Counted from the first letter of the stretch, positions 36,440 through 45,654 are shown. The stretch: DNA of 64,000 nucleotides from CAMLOF01 sp041913045 (GCA_041913045.1 JAYSGB010000017.1:13077-77076); one strand, 5' to 3'. Notes: generated by a model not told the origin, from the letters alone. A program made the numbers and translations.

Positions 36440-37084
36440 ATGACTCACGAAGCCGCCAAGACCGAGGACCATGCCTCTTCAGACATGTACCAGAAGCTGG
36501 GTGCCATCACCCGGCAGCTGCACGATGCGCTCAACGAGCTGGGTTACACACCGGTACTCAAGGGAACCGTAGAGGAGTTGCCCGACGCCCGTAGCCGTCT
36601 GGAATATATTGCCCGCCTGACTGGTGAAGCTGCCGAGAAGGTGCTCAACCGCGTGGACGAGGCCAAGGCCGAGCAAGAGCGGGTGATCGACCACAGCAAG
36701 CAGCTGCTGGACACCCTTCGCAGGGTGCCTGGGCTCAAGTGGGCCATGCCGGAGCTCACCGATTGGTCTGAGAAGATTCAGTTGAGTGCGGAGCGCACGG
36801 ACACGCACCTCACTGAAATCATGATGGCGCAGGACTTCCACGACCTGACCGGCCAGGTGATCAAGAAGGTGGTTGCCCTGGCAGCCACCATCGAAGGGCA
36901 GTTGTTGCAGCTGCTGTTGCAGGCTGCGCCACATGCACTGGCGCAGGCCGAGGAAAGCAGTGCCCGCGCGGCCAGCGCTTCCCGGGAAGAGTTGGCGGGG
37001 CCCGTGGTCAACCCCGATGGCCGCACCGACGTGGTGACGGATCAGTCACAGGTGGACGACTTGCTTGCCAGCCTGGGCTTCTGA
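36440..37084 (+). CDS. cheZ: Protein phosphatase CheZ
   Basis: A 214-residue CheY-P phosphatase made of a long helical hairpin. The active-site segment MMAQDFHDLTGQVIKKV (about 130-146) carries the catalytic Asp and Gln. The C-terminal peptide SQVDDLLASLGF is the CheY-binding helix. ATG 36440 has TAGGAG upstream; a start six codons earlier would overlap cheY. A terminator-like hairpin follows. Confidence 0.96.
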   Translation: MTHEAAKTEDHASSDMYQKLGAITRQLHDALNELGYTPVLKGTVEELPDARSRLEYIARLTGEAAEKVLNRVDEAKAEQERVIDHSKQLLDTLRRVPGLKWAMPELTDWSEKIQLSAERTDTHLTEIMMAQDFHDLTGQVIKKVVALAATIEGQLLQLLLQAAPHALAQAEESSARAASASREELAGPVVNPDGRTDVVTDQSQVDDLLASLGF

Positions 37085-37092
37085 TTTGAAAT

Positions 37093-37112
37093 AAGCCGGG
37101 TTTGCCCGGCTT
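37093..37112 (+). terminator. Terminator after cheZ
   Basis: AAGCCGGG (37093-37100), loop TTTG, CCCGGCTT (37105-37112): a perfect 8-base-pair stem starting 8 bases past the cheZ stop. The T-run is short. It separates the motor/chemotaxis operon from the flhBAF operon. Confidence 0.6.
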
Positions 37113-37143
37113 TATCGCGCTTTAGTGCGGGCAGCCCCCGCCG

Positions 37144-37159
37144 GACAATGCGGTCAACG
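37144..37159 (+). promoter_or_regulatory. GACAAT motif before flhB
   Basis: GACAATGCGGTCAACG, 32 bases before the ATG. A GACAAT-N4-TCA pattern also precedes flgB and flgI; GACAAT matches a -10 box at four of six positions including the key A2 and T6. Confidence 0.35.
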
Positions 37160-37175
37160 ACCTGTTTGACCGCCC

Positions 37176-38336
37176 ATGGACTCCTCCTCACAAGACAAGA
37201 ACCTGCCCGCCACACCACGGCGGTTGCAAAAGGCCAAAGAAGAAGGTCAGGTTCCCCGTTCCCGTGATTTGTTGCACCTGGTTGTGCTGGGTGGCGGGTT
37301 GTTGCTGGTGAGCATGCTGGTGCCATGGAGCTATGACCACCTGCGCACAGGCATGCGCGCGAGCATGACCTTCGACCTGAACGTCATCAGGCACCCGGAA
37401 GCCACGACGGAGCATCTGGTCGAGGGCGTCAAACAACTGCTGCTCCTCGTGCTGCCGTTGGGTTTGGCGCTGATCATGGGCGTGGTGCTGGCTTCCGTGG
37501 CCGCAGGCTCCTACGTCTTCAGCGCCAAACCGATGATGCCTCAGCTGTCCAAGATTGGGCTGCTGAGCGGATTCCAGCGCCTGTTCTCGCGTCAGCAGTT
37601 CTTTGAAGTGCTCAAGCTCGTGGCCATCACCACGCTGCTGGCACTGGTGGGCAGTGTGTTCATCAGCTCCCACATGATGGAGTTTGGCACCCTCCTGCTG
37701 CGTCCCCTGCCTTCGTCGCTCAGCCAGTTGGGCCAGTGGTTCACCGTTGGCGTCGGCGGCTTGCTTGCCGTTGTGGCGCTGGTGGCGCTCATCGATGTGC
37801 CTCTGCAGCAGTACCTGCACAGGCACCGCCTGCGCATGTCGCTGCAGGAGGTCAAGGACGAGCACAAGGAGTCCGAAGGCAACCCGCAGCTCAAGGGACG
37901 CATGCGCCAGCGCCAGCGCGAGATGGCTCAGCGCAACAGCATCGGCCGTGTGCCCAAGGCCGACCTGGTGGTGATGAACCCCACGCACTACGCCGTGGCC
38001 CTGAAATACGACGACGCCACCATGGCTGCCCCTCAGGTGATTGCCAAAGGCGCGGACCTGATTGCTCTGCGCATTCGCGACGTGGCGAACGATGCCAAGG
38101 TGCCTGTGTTGCAGTCGCCGATGCTGGCTCGTGCGCTGTACGCCCACACCGAGATCGACCAGCAGATTCCCGCCGCGCTGTTTACGGCCGTGGCGCAAGT
38201 GCTGGCTTACGTTTACCAGTTGCGCGCGGCATTGCGTGGTGAAGGTCCGATGCCCGCGCAGCCGCCCAAGCCCGAAGTCCCGGTCGAACTTGACCCGCAC
38301 CATGGTCGCGAAACTCATACCACCCAGGGAGCCTGA
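37176..38336 (+). CDS. flhB: Flagellar export apparatus protein FlhB
   Basis: A 386-residue export-gate component with four transmembrane helices (about 30-52, 88-110, 145-165, 185-208) and a cytoplasmic domain that self-cleaves at NPTH (MNPTHYAVALKY, about 268-279). Cleavage switches export from hook to filament substrates. It opens the flhB-flhA-flhF-flhG-like-fliA operon. Confidence 0.97.
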   Translation: MDSSSQDKNLPATPRRLQKAKEEGQVPRSRDLLHLVVLGGGLLLVSMLVPWSYDHLRTGMRASMTFDLNVIRHPEATTEHLVEGVKQLLLLVLPLGLALIMGVVLASVAAGSYVFSAKPMMPQLSKIGLLSGFQRLFSRQQFFEVLKLVAITTLLALVGSVFISSHMMEFGTLLLRPLPSSLSQLGQWFTVGVGGLLAVVALVALIDVPLQQYLHRHRLRMSLQEVKDEHKESEGNPQLKGRMRQRQREMAQRNSIGRVPKADLVVMNPTHYAVALKYDDATMAAPQVIAKGADLIALRIRDVANDAKVPVLQSPMLARALYAHTEIDQQIPAALFTAVAQVLAYVYQLRAALRGEGPMPAQPPKPEVPVELDPHHGRETHTTQGA

Positions 38337-38339
38337 CGC

Positions 38340-40439
38340 ATGAACGCGCAGTTGCAAAGAATTCAGCAGTGGCTCGCAGGCAACCGGGGGCATGCCTCGG
38401 CATTGGCAGCGCCCATCCTGGTGATGGTCATCCTGTCCATGCTGGTGCTGCCTTTGTCGCCTTGGATGCTGGACACCTTCTTCACGCTGAACATCGCCAT
38501 CTCGCTGACGGTGATGATGGTGGCGTCTTACATGAAGCGTGCGCTGGACTTCGTGGCGTTTCCGGTGGTGCTGTTGCTGACCACTCTGTTGCGGCTGGCT
38601 TTGAACGTGGCGTCTACCCGTGTGGTGCTGATGGAGGGGCATTCAGGCCCTGGCGCCGCGGGCGCTGTGATCGAAGCTTTCGGCACCTTCCTGATCGGCG
38701 GCAATTTCGCTGTCGGTCTCATCGTGTTCATGATCCTCGTCGTCATCAACTTCGTGGTGATCACCAAGGGTGCTGAGCGTATTGCAGAGGTGGGCGCGCG
38801 CTTCACGCTGGACGCCATGCCGGGCAAGCAGATGGCCATAGATGCTGACCTGAACGCAGGGATCATCGACGAGAAGGAGGCCAAGCGCCGCCGCTCTGAG
38901 GTGGGCGAAGAGGCGGACTTCTTCGGCAACATGGACGGTGCCTCCAAGTTCGTGCGCGGAGACGCCATCGCCGGCATCCTCATCCTCGTCATCAACATCG
39001 TCGGCGGCTTTGCGATTGGTGTGCTGCAGCACGGCTTGACAGTGGCTGACGCGGCCAGCAGCTACATCACGCTGGCGGTGGGTGATGCGCTGGTTGCACA
39101 GGTGCCGGGTCTGCTGATTTCGGTGTCTGCGGCGATGGTGGTTTCGCGTGTGGGCAAAGACGAAGACCTGGGTCAGCAGATCGTGCAGCAGATGTTTGTC
39201 TCACCCAAGGTGCTGGGTGTGACGGCTGGTGTGCTGTTCCTGCTGGGCGTGGTGCCTGGCATGCCGCATCTGGTGTTCCTGACGTTTGCGGCATTGGTGG
39301 GTGGCCTGGCGTACTGGGTGGCAAAAGAGCAGGCAAAACCCAAGCCTGAGGAAGTGGCTGCTCAGCAAGCTGCGGCGACCGCCAAGGCGCCCGCTGATAC
39401 CGAGGCGTCGTGGGACGATCTGCAGCCCGTCGACTTGCTGGGTCTGGAGTTGGGCTATCGCCTGATTCCGCTGGTGGACAAGAGCCGCCAGGGCGATCTG
39501 CTGACCCGAATCAAAGGCGTGCGCAAGAAGTTTGCGCAGGAAGTTGGCTTCCTGCCGCCGCCTGTGCACGTGCGCGACAACCTGGAACTGCGGCCCAGTG
39601 CCTACCGCATCACGCTGCGCGGCGTGGTGGTGGGCGAAGGTGAGGTGTTTCCTGGGCAGTTCCTGGCCATCAATCCGGGTCACATCAAGACGCCGCTCAT
39701 TGGTACTGCTACCACCGACCCGGCTTTTGGTCTGCCCGCGCAGTGGATCGACGATCGGCAAAAGGAAAACGCCCAAATGGCGGGCTATACCGTGGTTGAT
39801 TCGGAGACCGTGCTGGCCACACATTTGTCACACTTGATGCAAGTCCACGCCGCCAGATTGCTGAGCCGTACCGAGACCCAGGAACTGGTGGAGCACGTGG
39901 CCAAACTGGCCCCGAAACTGATCGAAGAAGTCGTACCCAAGATGGTGTCTATTGGCGTGTTCCAGAAAGTCCTTCAGCTGTTGCTGGAGGAGTCCGTGAA
40001 CATCCGCGACATCCGCACCATCATCGAGGCGCTGGCCGAACACGCAGGCCAGACCCAGGACCCCGCCGAGCTGGCACGCCGCGTCCGCCAGGCACTGGCC
40101 CCGGCCATCGTTCAGCAGATCTACGGCCCGGTCAACGAACTCGAAGTCATCGCCATCGAACCCGGCCTGGAGCGCTTGCTGACGCAGGCCCTGAGCGGCA
40201 CAGGCATGGCAGCGTTGGACCCCGGCGTGGCCGACATGCTGACGCAGTCTGCCGCCAAAGTGGCCAACCGCCAGGAAGAGTCGGGTGTGCCCGCCTGCCT
40301 GCTGGTGCCCGATTCCATCCGTTCCGCCATGGCGCGCCTGCTGCGCCGGGCTGCGCCTCGCCTGCAAGTGCTGGCGCACAGCGAAATCCCTGAAACCCAT
40401 CTGATCCGGATCGGCCCGATCCTTGGAGAGCCCGCATGA
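38340..40439 (+). CDS. flhA: Flagellar export apparatus protein FlhA
   Basis: A 699-residue core export-gate protein. Eight transmembrane helices span the first about 330 residues, with the conserved FHIPEP-type loop region between helices (VVLLLTTLLRLALNVASTR). The large cytoplasmic domain binds chaperone-substrate complexes. It uses proton motive force to drive export. Three bases separate it from flhB, and it overlaps flhF by 4 bases. Confidence 0.97.
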   Translation: MNAQLQRIQQWLAGNRGHASALAAPILVMVILSMLVLPLSPWMLDTFFTLNIAISLTVMMVASYMKRALDFVAFPVVLLLTTLLRLALNVASTRVVLMEGHSGPGAAGAVIEAFGTFLIGGNFAVGLIVFMILVVINFVVITKGAERIAEVGARFTLDAMPGKQMAIDADLNAGIIDEKEAKRRRSEVGEEADFFGNMDGASKFVRGDAIAGILILVINIVGGFAIGVLQHGLTVADAASSYITLAVGDALVAQVPGLLISVSAAMVVSRVGKDEDLGQQIVQQMFVSPKVLGVTAGVLFLLGVVPGMPHLVFLTFAALVGGLAYWVAKEQAKPKPEEVAAQQAAATAKAPADTEASWDDLQPVDLLGLELGYRLIPLVDKSRQGDLLTRIKGVRKKFAQEVGFLPPPVHVRDNLELRPSAYRITLRGVVVGEGEVFPGQFLAINPGHIKTPLIGTATTDPAFGLPAQWIDDRQKENAQMAGYTVVDSETVLATHLSHLMQVHAARLLSRTETQELVEHVAKLAPKLIEEVVPKMVSIGVFQKVLQLLLEESVNIRDIRTIIEALAEHAGQTQDPAELARRVRQALAPAIVQQIYGPVNELEVIAIEPGLERLLTQALSGTGMAALDPGVADMLTQSAAKVANRQEESGVPACLLVPDSIRSAMARLLRRAAPRLQVLAHSEIPETHLIRIGPILGEPA

Positions 40440-41935
40440 ACGCCCAACGCTTTATTGCACCTACGTCCCGTGAAGCCATGTCTCTGGCCCGCGCGGCCTA
40501 TGGCGACACTGCAGTGATTCTGTCGAGCCGCGCCACGCAAGATGGTTTTGAGGTGGTGGCCACGGCCGAAGAAAACCTGGAGAACCTGGCGACGCAAAGC
40601 GCTGTGACTCGTGCCCCTGCGGCGCCCGCACTGGCTGCGCCTCGCCAGGGCATGAGCCTGCAGCAACGTGCGGCACAGCAGATGCCGACCGTTTCGCCCA
40701 ACAGCACCGTTGCGCAGGACACCGAAACCCTGGCCATGAGCACCTTGTCCTTCCAGGACTACGTGCGCGAGCGTATGCTGCGCAAGCGCCGCGAGTCGCT
40801 CCAGGGCAATGCACCAGCGGCTGCGGCCCGCCCCGCAAAGGCGGAGCGCGCATCCACCCCGTTCGACCGCCAAGCTGATGTGACCTTGCCCTTCGGGCAG
40901 GCCAGCGAACCGGCCGCTCGCCCAGCCGCAGCCGCCAAAGCGGCCCCCGAGGCCGCCCGCAAACCGGCGGAGCAGGCAGGTGCTGCTGATCCGCGTCTGG
41001 CTGACGAGATCAACAACCTGCGCGCCATGATGGAGGAGCGCTTCAACACCCTGGCGTGGATGGGCAGCGCCAAGCAGAACCCGATCCAGTCGGGGTTGAT
41101 GCACAAGCTGATCCGTGCGGGCTATTCGCCCACGGTGGCGCGCGCTGTGACCGAGCGCCTGCCTGCCGAGTACGGCGCGGCCGACGCCTTCCGCTGGACC
41201 CAGGAGGTGCTGGCGCGCAACCTGAAGACGGTGCAGGATGCCAGCGCTCTGTGTGACGAAGGTGGCGTGTTCGCGCTCGTTGGCTCCACCGGCGTGGGCA
41301 AAACGACCACCGCCGCCAAGCTGGCCGCGCAGTGCGTCAAGGCCTATGGCGCCAACAGCGTGGGCCTCATCACGCTGGACACTTACCGCGTAGCGGGCTA
41401 CGAGCAACTGCGTACTTACGGCCGGATGTTGGGTGTGGTGGCGCACCTGGCCCACGACCGTGCCGCGCTGCAGGACCTGCTCAACCTGCTGGCCAACAAG
41501 CGCATGGTCATCATCGACACCGCAGGTCTGGGCCAGAAGGATCCCCGCATCCAGGAGATGATGGAGATGCTGGCCACGCCCAAGATCAAGAAGCTGCTGG
41601 TGCTCAACGCCGGCAGCCACGGTGACACGCTGGACGAGGTGTTTCAAGCCTACAAGGGCACGCAGCTGTATGGCGCGGTGCTGTCCAAGGTGGACGAAGC
41701 CGCCAAGCTGGGCCCGGCGGTGGATGCGCTGTTGCGCCACCAGGTGGTGCTGCGTGGCCTGAGCACTGGCCAGCGCGTGCCTGAAGACTGGCAGCGCCCC
41801 GACGCCCAGGCTTTGGTTCGCATGTCCATGGCCAGCAGCGGCAAGTCTGCCTACGATCCCCGCTCCTCCGAGCTGGCCTTCTTCTTCACCGACCCGGTGC
41901 AATCCGGTGTCCAACTGGATGCCTGGCATGTTTGA
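40436..41935 (+). CDS. flhF: SRP-type GTPase FlhF
   Basis: A 499-residue SRP-like GTPase that marks the pole and recruits early flagellar proteins. It has an N-terminal basic region, a long variable Ala/Pro-rich B domain (about 50-180), and an NG domain with P-loop GSTGVGKTTTAAK (about 282-294), DTYRVAGYEQL and DTAGLGQKD. Its presence suggests a polar flagellum. It overlaps the next gene by 8 bases. Confidence 0.96.
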   Translation: MNAQRFIAPTSREAMSLARAAYGDTAVILSSRATQDGFEVVATAEENLENLATQSAVTRAPAAPALAAPRQGMSLQQRAAQQMPTVSPNSTVAQDTETLAMSTLSFQDYVRERMLRKRRESLQGNAPAAAARPAKAERASTPFDRQADVTLPFGQASEPAARPAAAAKAAPEAARKPAEQAGAADPRLADEINNLRAMMEERFNTLAWMGSAKQNPIQSGLMHKLIRAGYSPTVARAVTERLPAEYGAADAFRWTQEVLARNLKTVQDASALCDEGGVFALVGSTGVGKTTTAAKLAAQCVKAYGANSVGLITLDTYRVAGYEQLRTYGRMLGVVAHLAHDRAALQDLLNLLANKRMVIIDTAGLGQKDPRIQEMMEMLATPKIKKLLVLNAGSHGDTLDEVFQAYKGTQLYGAVLSKVDEAAKLGPAVDALLRHQVVLRGLSTGQRVPEDWQRPDAQALVRMSMASSGKSAYDPRSSELAFFFTDPVQSGVQLDAWHV

Positions 41936-42650
41936 GAACCTTTCCGATCAAGCGCGGGGCTTGGCCAGTTGGGATCTGGCCCTGCCGACCAGGGTGTTGC
42001 CGGTCGTGGCTGGAGATTCACCCGAGACGCTGCGCTACTCCCACGAACTGCTGTGGACCCTGGAACAAGGGCTGAAGGCCCAGGGGCAGACGGTGGTGGT
42101 GCTGGAAGACATGAGCGGGCTTTCCCCGCGCGACGCCGCCGCAGGCCATCAGGTCGTGTTGAGGCGCTGGCTGTCTGGCATTGGCCCAGGCTGCGTGGTG
42201 CTTTTGCATGCCCCGCTGGAAGCGTTGGCCGTTCTGCTGGCCGACAGCCACGCGCGCCCGCTCGTTGCATTGCATGACGAGCGACGTTCGCTGATATGGG
42301 CCTACAACGCCGTGAAGGTGCTGGTGCAGGCAGCGGGTTTGGAGCCCGTGCTGCTGATGCCCGGTACAGGCCCGGCGGAGCGCCACCGCCAGGTGGCCCA
42401 GGCCATTGCATCTACCTGTGAACAGCGCCTGGGCGCGGTTCCGTCAGTGTGGGTGCTGGGGTATGATGAACAGTGTTCGGGAACGCAGCGTCGTGAGTCC
42501 GATGCCTGTCTTTTGCGAGTGCTGGACTGTGCTCTGATGATCGATGAAAAGCGCGCCCGAGAACATGTTGACCAACGCTTTGAGTACCGACAGCCAACAG
42601 CCGATCCGATCATCGGAGCTTCAGATGTACACCGCCAAAGGCACGCTTGA
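41928..42650 (+). CDS. FlhG/MinD-like protein without a P-loop
   Basis: A 240-residue protein in the exact position of flhG, between flhF and fliA. FlhG is normally a MinD-type ATPase that limits flagellar number with FlhF. Here the region that should hold the deviant Walker A (GKGGVGKT) reads VVAGDSPETLRYS (about 26-38), so the nucleotide-binding Lys and Gly residues are absent. The rest keeps a MinD-like rhythm of strands and helices. Its end overlaps fliA by 26 bases. It may be a non-ATPase partner of FlhF or a diverged regulator. Confidence 0.7.
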   Translation: MFENLSDQARGLASWDLALPTRVLPVVAGDSPETLRYSHELLWTLEQGLKAQGQTVVVLEDMSGLSPRDAAAGHQVVLRRWLSGIGPGCVVLLHAPLEALAVLLADSHARPLVALHDERRSLIWAYNAVKVLVQAAGLEPVLLMPGTGPAERHRQVAQAIASTCEQRLGAVPSVWVLGYDEQCSGTQRRESDACLLRVLDCALMIDEKRAREHVDQRFEYRQPTADPIIGASDVHRQRHA

Positions 42651-43344
42651 CCGTGATGCCCAGTTACGCAAGTACAGCCCTTTGGTTCACCGTCTCGCTC
42701 ATCACATGATCGTCAAGTTGCCCGCCAGCGTGGAAGTCGACGACCTCATCCAGGTCGGCATGATCGGTCTGACCGAGGCCCTGGCCCGTTACGAGCCCTC
42801 GCAAGGGGTGCAGTTCGAGACCTTTGCAAGCCAACGCATTCGCGGTGCCATGCTCGACGAGTTGCGTGAAGGCGACTGGATGTCCCGTGGTGCACGCAAG
42901 ATGCAGAAGGACATTGAGCACGCAGTGCAACGTCTCGAGCAGCGCCTGCAGCGTGCGCCCAAGGAATCGGAAATCGCCGAAGAGTTGGAGATGCCCTTGC
43001 AGGAGTACCAGGAAATGCTAGCGCGGGTGCGCGGCACTCAGCTGGTGTATCTGGAAGACCTGGCTGCCAAGGGCGACGACGAAGACCATTTCCTGGACCG
43101 CTACCTGCCCGCAGACAGCCAGGCCAACCCTGAATCGCTGTTGGGCGACCAGCGCATGCGTTCAGCGCTGGTGGAGGCGATCAAGAAGCTGCCGGAGCGG
43201 GAACAGCATGTCATGAGCATGTACTACGAACATGACATGAACCTCAAGGAAATAGCCGCTGTGCTGGGCGTGACGGAATCGCGCGTGTGTCAGTTGCACA
43301 GTCAGTCGATTGCCCGTTTGCGGGCCCGCCTGCGCGAGCATTGA
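42625..43344 (+). CDS. fliA: Flagellar sigma factor FliA (sigma-28)
   Basis: A 239-residue sigma factor, the same length as E. coli FliA. Region 2 (YSPLVHRLAHHMIVKLPASVEVDDLIQVG), region 3 and region 4 (LKEIAAVLGVTESRVCQLHSQS as helix-turn-helix) are complete. It directs late flagellar genes, including flgM here. The start MYTAKGTLD is the family start; upstream in-frame ATGs (42544, 42565) lie in the flhG-like gene. Confidence 0.96.
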   Translation: MYTAKGTLDRDAQLRKYSPLVHRLAHHMIVKLPASVEVDDLIQVGMIGLTEALARYEPSQGVQFETFASQRIRGAMLDELREGDWMSRGARKMQKDIEHAVQRLEQRLQRAPKESEIAEELEMPLQEYQEMLARVRGTQLVYLEDLAAKGDDEDHFLDRYLPADSQANPESLLGDQRMRSALVEAIKKLPEREQHVMSMYYEHDMNLKEIAAVLGVTESRVCQLHSQSIARLRARLREH

Positions 43345-43345
43345 T

Positions 43346-43362
43346 GCGCCCAGGCGCTTTTT
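43346..43362 (+). terminator. Short terminator after fliA
   Basis: GCGC-CCAG-GCGC followed by TTTTT, directly behind the fliA stop codon. The stem is short, so termination may be partial; it separates fliA from the converging flgN. Confidence 0.45.
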
Positions 43363-43366
43363 ACCT

Positions 43367-43774
43367 TCAGGCCTTGATGAAGGTGCTGCCTGCCTTGGGC
43401 TGGGTGCCGTAACCGGTATTGCCCAGCTTGCTGTAGGCGCGCACCTGGTCTTGCGGGAACAGCACGGCCGCTGCACGGTTGGCCTGTGCTTGCAGGCGCG
43501 CCGTTCCAGCGTACAAATTGCTTAGTGCGTTTTGCACTTTTTGAAGCAATTCAATGACTTCAACAGGCGGTTGGCCGGAAGACAATGCGCGAGCCAAACC
43601 AGCTTGTTCCTTGGCGAGTTGCTGGTTGAGCTGTGCGCAACAGGCAGCAAATTCATCGGCATTGCCAGACGATACTGACGCAAGAGAGGCCGCATGTGCG
43701 GCCTCTATCGATTTGAGCAGCTCGCCCAGAGTGTCCAGGCATTGAGACCAGGGTGGGGGCAAACGTGTCATCAA
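43367..43774 (-). CDS. flgN: Flagellar export chaperone FlgN
   Basis: A 135-residue, mostly helical chaperone for the hook-associated proteins FlgK and FlgL. Recognition rests on size, helical heptads and position after flgM. Sequence conservation of FlgN is low in general. It starts 17 bases behind flgM. Confidence 0.85.
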   Translation of the reverse strand: MMTRLPPPWSQCLDTLGELLKSIEAAHAASLASVSSGNADEFAACCAQLNQQLAKEQAGLARALSSGQPPVEVIELLQKVQNALSNLYAGTARLQAQANRAAAVLFPQDQVRAYSKLGNTGYGTQPKAGSTFIKA

Positions 43775-43791
43775 CCTGGGATGGTGAATGT

Positions 43792-44112
43792 TCAGTTGGC
43801 AGAGGCCACGCCCAGCATTTCGCGGGCGTTGGACAGAAGTTTGTCTGCGATCGCTTCGGGGTTGACGGAGAAGGAGCCGTTTTCGATGGCCGTGCGCATG
43901 GCCTGAACCTTCTCGGCGTTGAACACGTCGGTGCCTGAGCGTGCCACGCCCTTGGTCATGGTTTGGGTGACGGAGGACAGCTTGACGGTCACGCTGGCGC
44001 CCACCTCCTGGAGTTCAGGGGTGCTTGGCGAGCTGACGGACCTGTCCGCAGGCTTGGTGAGCCCCACGGACGTGGTGCCGACTGGCTTATCTGACAGGTT
44101 GTTGACTTTCAT
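43792..44112 (-). CDS. flgM: Anti-sigma-28 factor FlgM
   Basis: A 106-residue anti-sigma factor that holds FliA until the hook is complete and is then exported. The N-terminal half is Ser/Thr/Pro-rich and disordered. The C-terminal FliA-binding helices (about 65-103, EKVQAMRTAIENGSFSVNPE) are well conserved. The ATG giving MKVNNLSD is chosen. A clear sigma-28 promoter lies 41-67 bases upstream, so FliA drives its own inhibitor. Confidence 0.94.
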   Translation of the reverse strand: MKVNNLSDKPVGTTSVGLTKPADRSVSSPSTPELQEVGASVTVKLSSVTQTMTKGVARSGTDVFNAEKVQAMRTAIENGSFSVNPEAIADKLLSNAREMLGVASAN

Positions 44113-44152
44113 GGCACTCTCCATACCCGGCTTTGCGGGCCGTACGAGAGGT

Positions 44153-44179
44153 TTATCGACCAGACAAGTCAGGACTTTA
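44153..44179 (-). promoter_or_regulatory. Sigma-28 promoter of flgM
   Basis: On the minus strand TAAA (44176-44179), exactly 15 bases, then GTCGATAA (44153-44160). The consensus is TAAA-N15-GCCGATAA, so only one base differs. Confidence 0.8.
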
Positions 44180-44248
44180 CCCCTTTTTCAAAAAAAAGAT
44201 GTGATTTGTGGGGCGCAGTCTGTGGGGCCAGCCCAACAGATGATGGGC

Positions 44249-45055
44249 TCAAAGAGCAATTTCAACAGTTTCGGCGTCACGCACTGTGCCGGTCAGGATC
44301 TTGCGGTTGGGCATGCGCACCCTGACCGACTGACCGACGTAGCCATGCGCCAGGGCTTCGCCAGTGGCGGCGAGCTGGAAGCCGTTGCCGCGCACGGTGA
44401 CGCGGACCTGGGTGCCAGCGTCAAACACCTGGGGGGTGCGCACCATGCCTTTGCGCAGGATCTGGCCGGGCATGAGTGCGCGGGTGGCCTGGCTGCCCAT
44501 CCAGTCCTCGGGCAGGGCCAGCACGGGCGCGATGCTTTCGGCCCAGTCAACTTCTGTGAGTTCCGCGTCTGCCTCGGTCAGCGTGGCGCCGGGGGCTACC
44601 GGCTGCTTGATGGTCCAGGCAGGTCCCCAGGCGCGGACGGTGATGGGCAGGAAAACGTTCCAGCGGGAAGGGCCGTCCATGCAGCGCAGGCCGATGCGCG
44701 AGCGGCCCCAGAGGCGAGTGCCTTGGGGCAGGTAGGGCTCGACGTTTGGGCAGGGGGCCAGCTGCAGGCGGCTGTCCAGTTCACCAACTTCCACTTCGGG
44801 GCGCAGCCTGGCGCCAGTGCCTGGAGCTGAGGGTGCAGATGCGAGTTGCCCATCTATCCACGCTTGTGCCTGCCGGGCCCAAGGTGTGAAGGCTGGGTCT
44901 GCCGCCGAGCTGATGGCGGGGAGCAAGGCCAGTGCAAGCAGGCCGCACAGGGTGAATGACCGCACAACCGCGTGCAACCAGTGCCCTGCCTGAGAGGCGG
45001 GCCCGGACAGGTGGGAGGGTCGGGGGAGCGGCGTGTAACGCATGGGTGTCGTCAT
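44249..45055 (-). CDS. flgA: Flagellar P-ring assembly chaperone FlgA
   Basis: A 268-residue periplasmic chaperone for FlgI. A signal sequence lies unusually far in (hydrophobic stretch about 34-50, cleavage near ISSAADP) after a charged N-terminal extension. A later start is possible. The SAF domain occupies the C-terminal half (about 150-268), ending in ILTGTVRDAETVEI. It diverges from flgB across 147 bases and precedes flgM and flgN. Confidence 0.9.
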   Translation of the reverse strand: MTTPMRYTPLPRPSHLSGPASQAGHWLHAVVRSFTLCGLLALALLPAISSAADPAFTPWARQAQAWIDGQLASAPSAPGTGARLRPEVEVGELDSRLQLAPCPNVEPYLPQGTRLWGRSRIGLRCMDGPSRWNVFLPITVRAWGPAWTIKQPVAPGATLTEADAELTEVDWAESIAPVLALPEDWMGSQATRALMPGQILRKGMVRTPQVFDAGTQVRVTVRGNGFQLAATGEALAHGYVGQSVRVRMPNRKILTGTVRDAETVEIAL

Positions 45056-45152
45056 CCTGGGGCAGAACTTTAGACCTGTGTGTTGATGTTCAAACCTGGA
45101 AATGGCAGGGGATGGCGGCGCTTTTCGCGGGATTGGTTGGCCTCAAGTTTTT

Positions 45153-45168
45153 GACAATTCCCTCACGC
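45153..45168 (+). promoter_or_regulatory. GACAAT motif before flgB
   Basis: CAAGTTTTTGACAATTCCCT contains the motif, 50 bases before the flgB start. The stretch from AAGTTTTT to TCACG is nearly the same as that before flgI (50406-50430). Likely a shared promoter or activator site. Confidence 0.4.
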
Positions 45169-45202
45169 CGGTGTTTTGCCGGTCCTGACCTGTGAGGTGA
45201 CC

Positions 45203-45634
45203 ATGTTTCAGCAATTGACCAGTCGGATGGAGTTTTTCTCCCAGTCGCTGCAGTTGCGCGCGCACCGCCAACAGGTGATAGCGAGCAACATTGCCAACGC
45301 CGATACGCCTGGCTTCGTGGCGCGCGATTTCGATTTCCGTGCGGCGCTGCAAGATGCAGCCGGTGGCTCATCCACGTCCATGAGCGCGGGTGGGAACAAC
45401 GCGCTGGCTGGCGACAATTCGCGCCACCTGCGCACGGTCAGCAGTTCTGAAGGTGTGGTTGACCGTGTGCGCATGGGTTACACGGTCCAGACAGAGCCTT
45501 CGCTGGACGGCAACTCGGTAGACATGGACCAGCAGCGCGCCAATTTCACCGACAACGCGATCCGTTACGAATCCACGCTGCGCTTCATCAACGGGCACGT
45601 CAAGACGATGCTCAGTGCCATCCAGGGCCAGTAA
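45203..45634 (+). CDS. flgB: Flagellar basal-body rod protein FlgB
   Basis: A 143-residue proximal rod protein. The family rod signature IASNIANADTPGF (about 30-42) and the C-terminal coiled-coil helix are present. Secreted through the flagellar export gate without a signal peptide. First gene of flgBCDEFGHIJKL; the ATG giving MFQQLTSRM follows a GAGGTGACC ribosome site. Confidence 0.96.
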   Translation: MFQQLTSRMEFFSQSLQLRAHRQQVIASNIANADTPGFVARDFDFRAALQDAAGGSSTSMSAGGNNALAGDNSRHLRTVSSSEGVVDRVRMGYTVQTEPSLDGNSVDMDQQRANFTDNAIRYESTLRFINGHVKTMLSAIQGQ

Positions 45635-45654
45635 GGCGAGCCGGGAGAGTCCTC

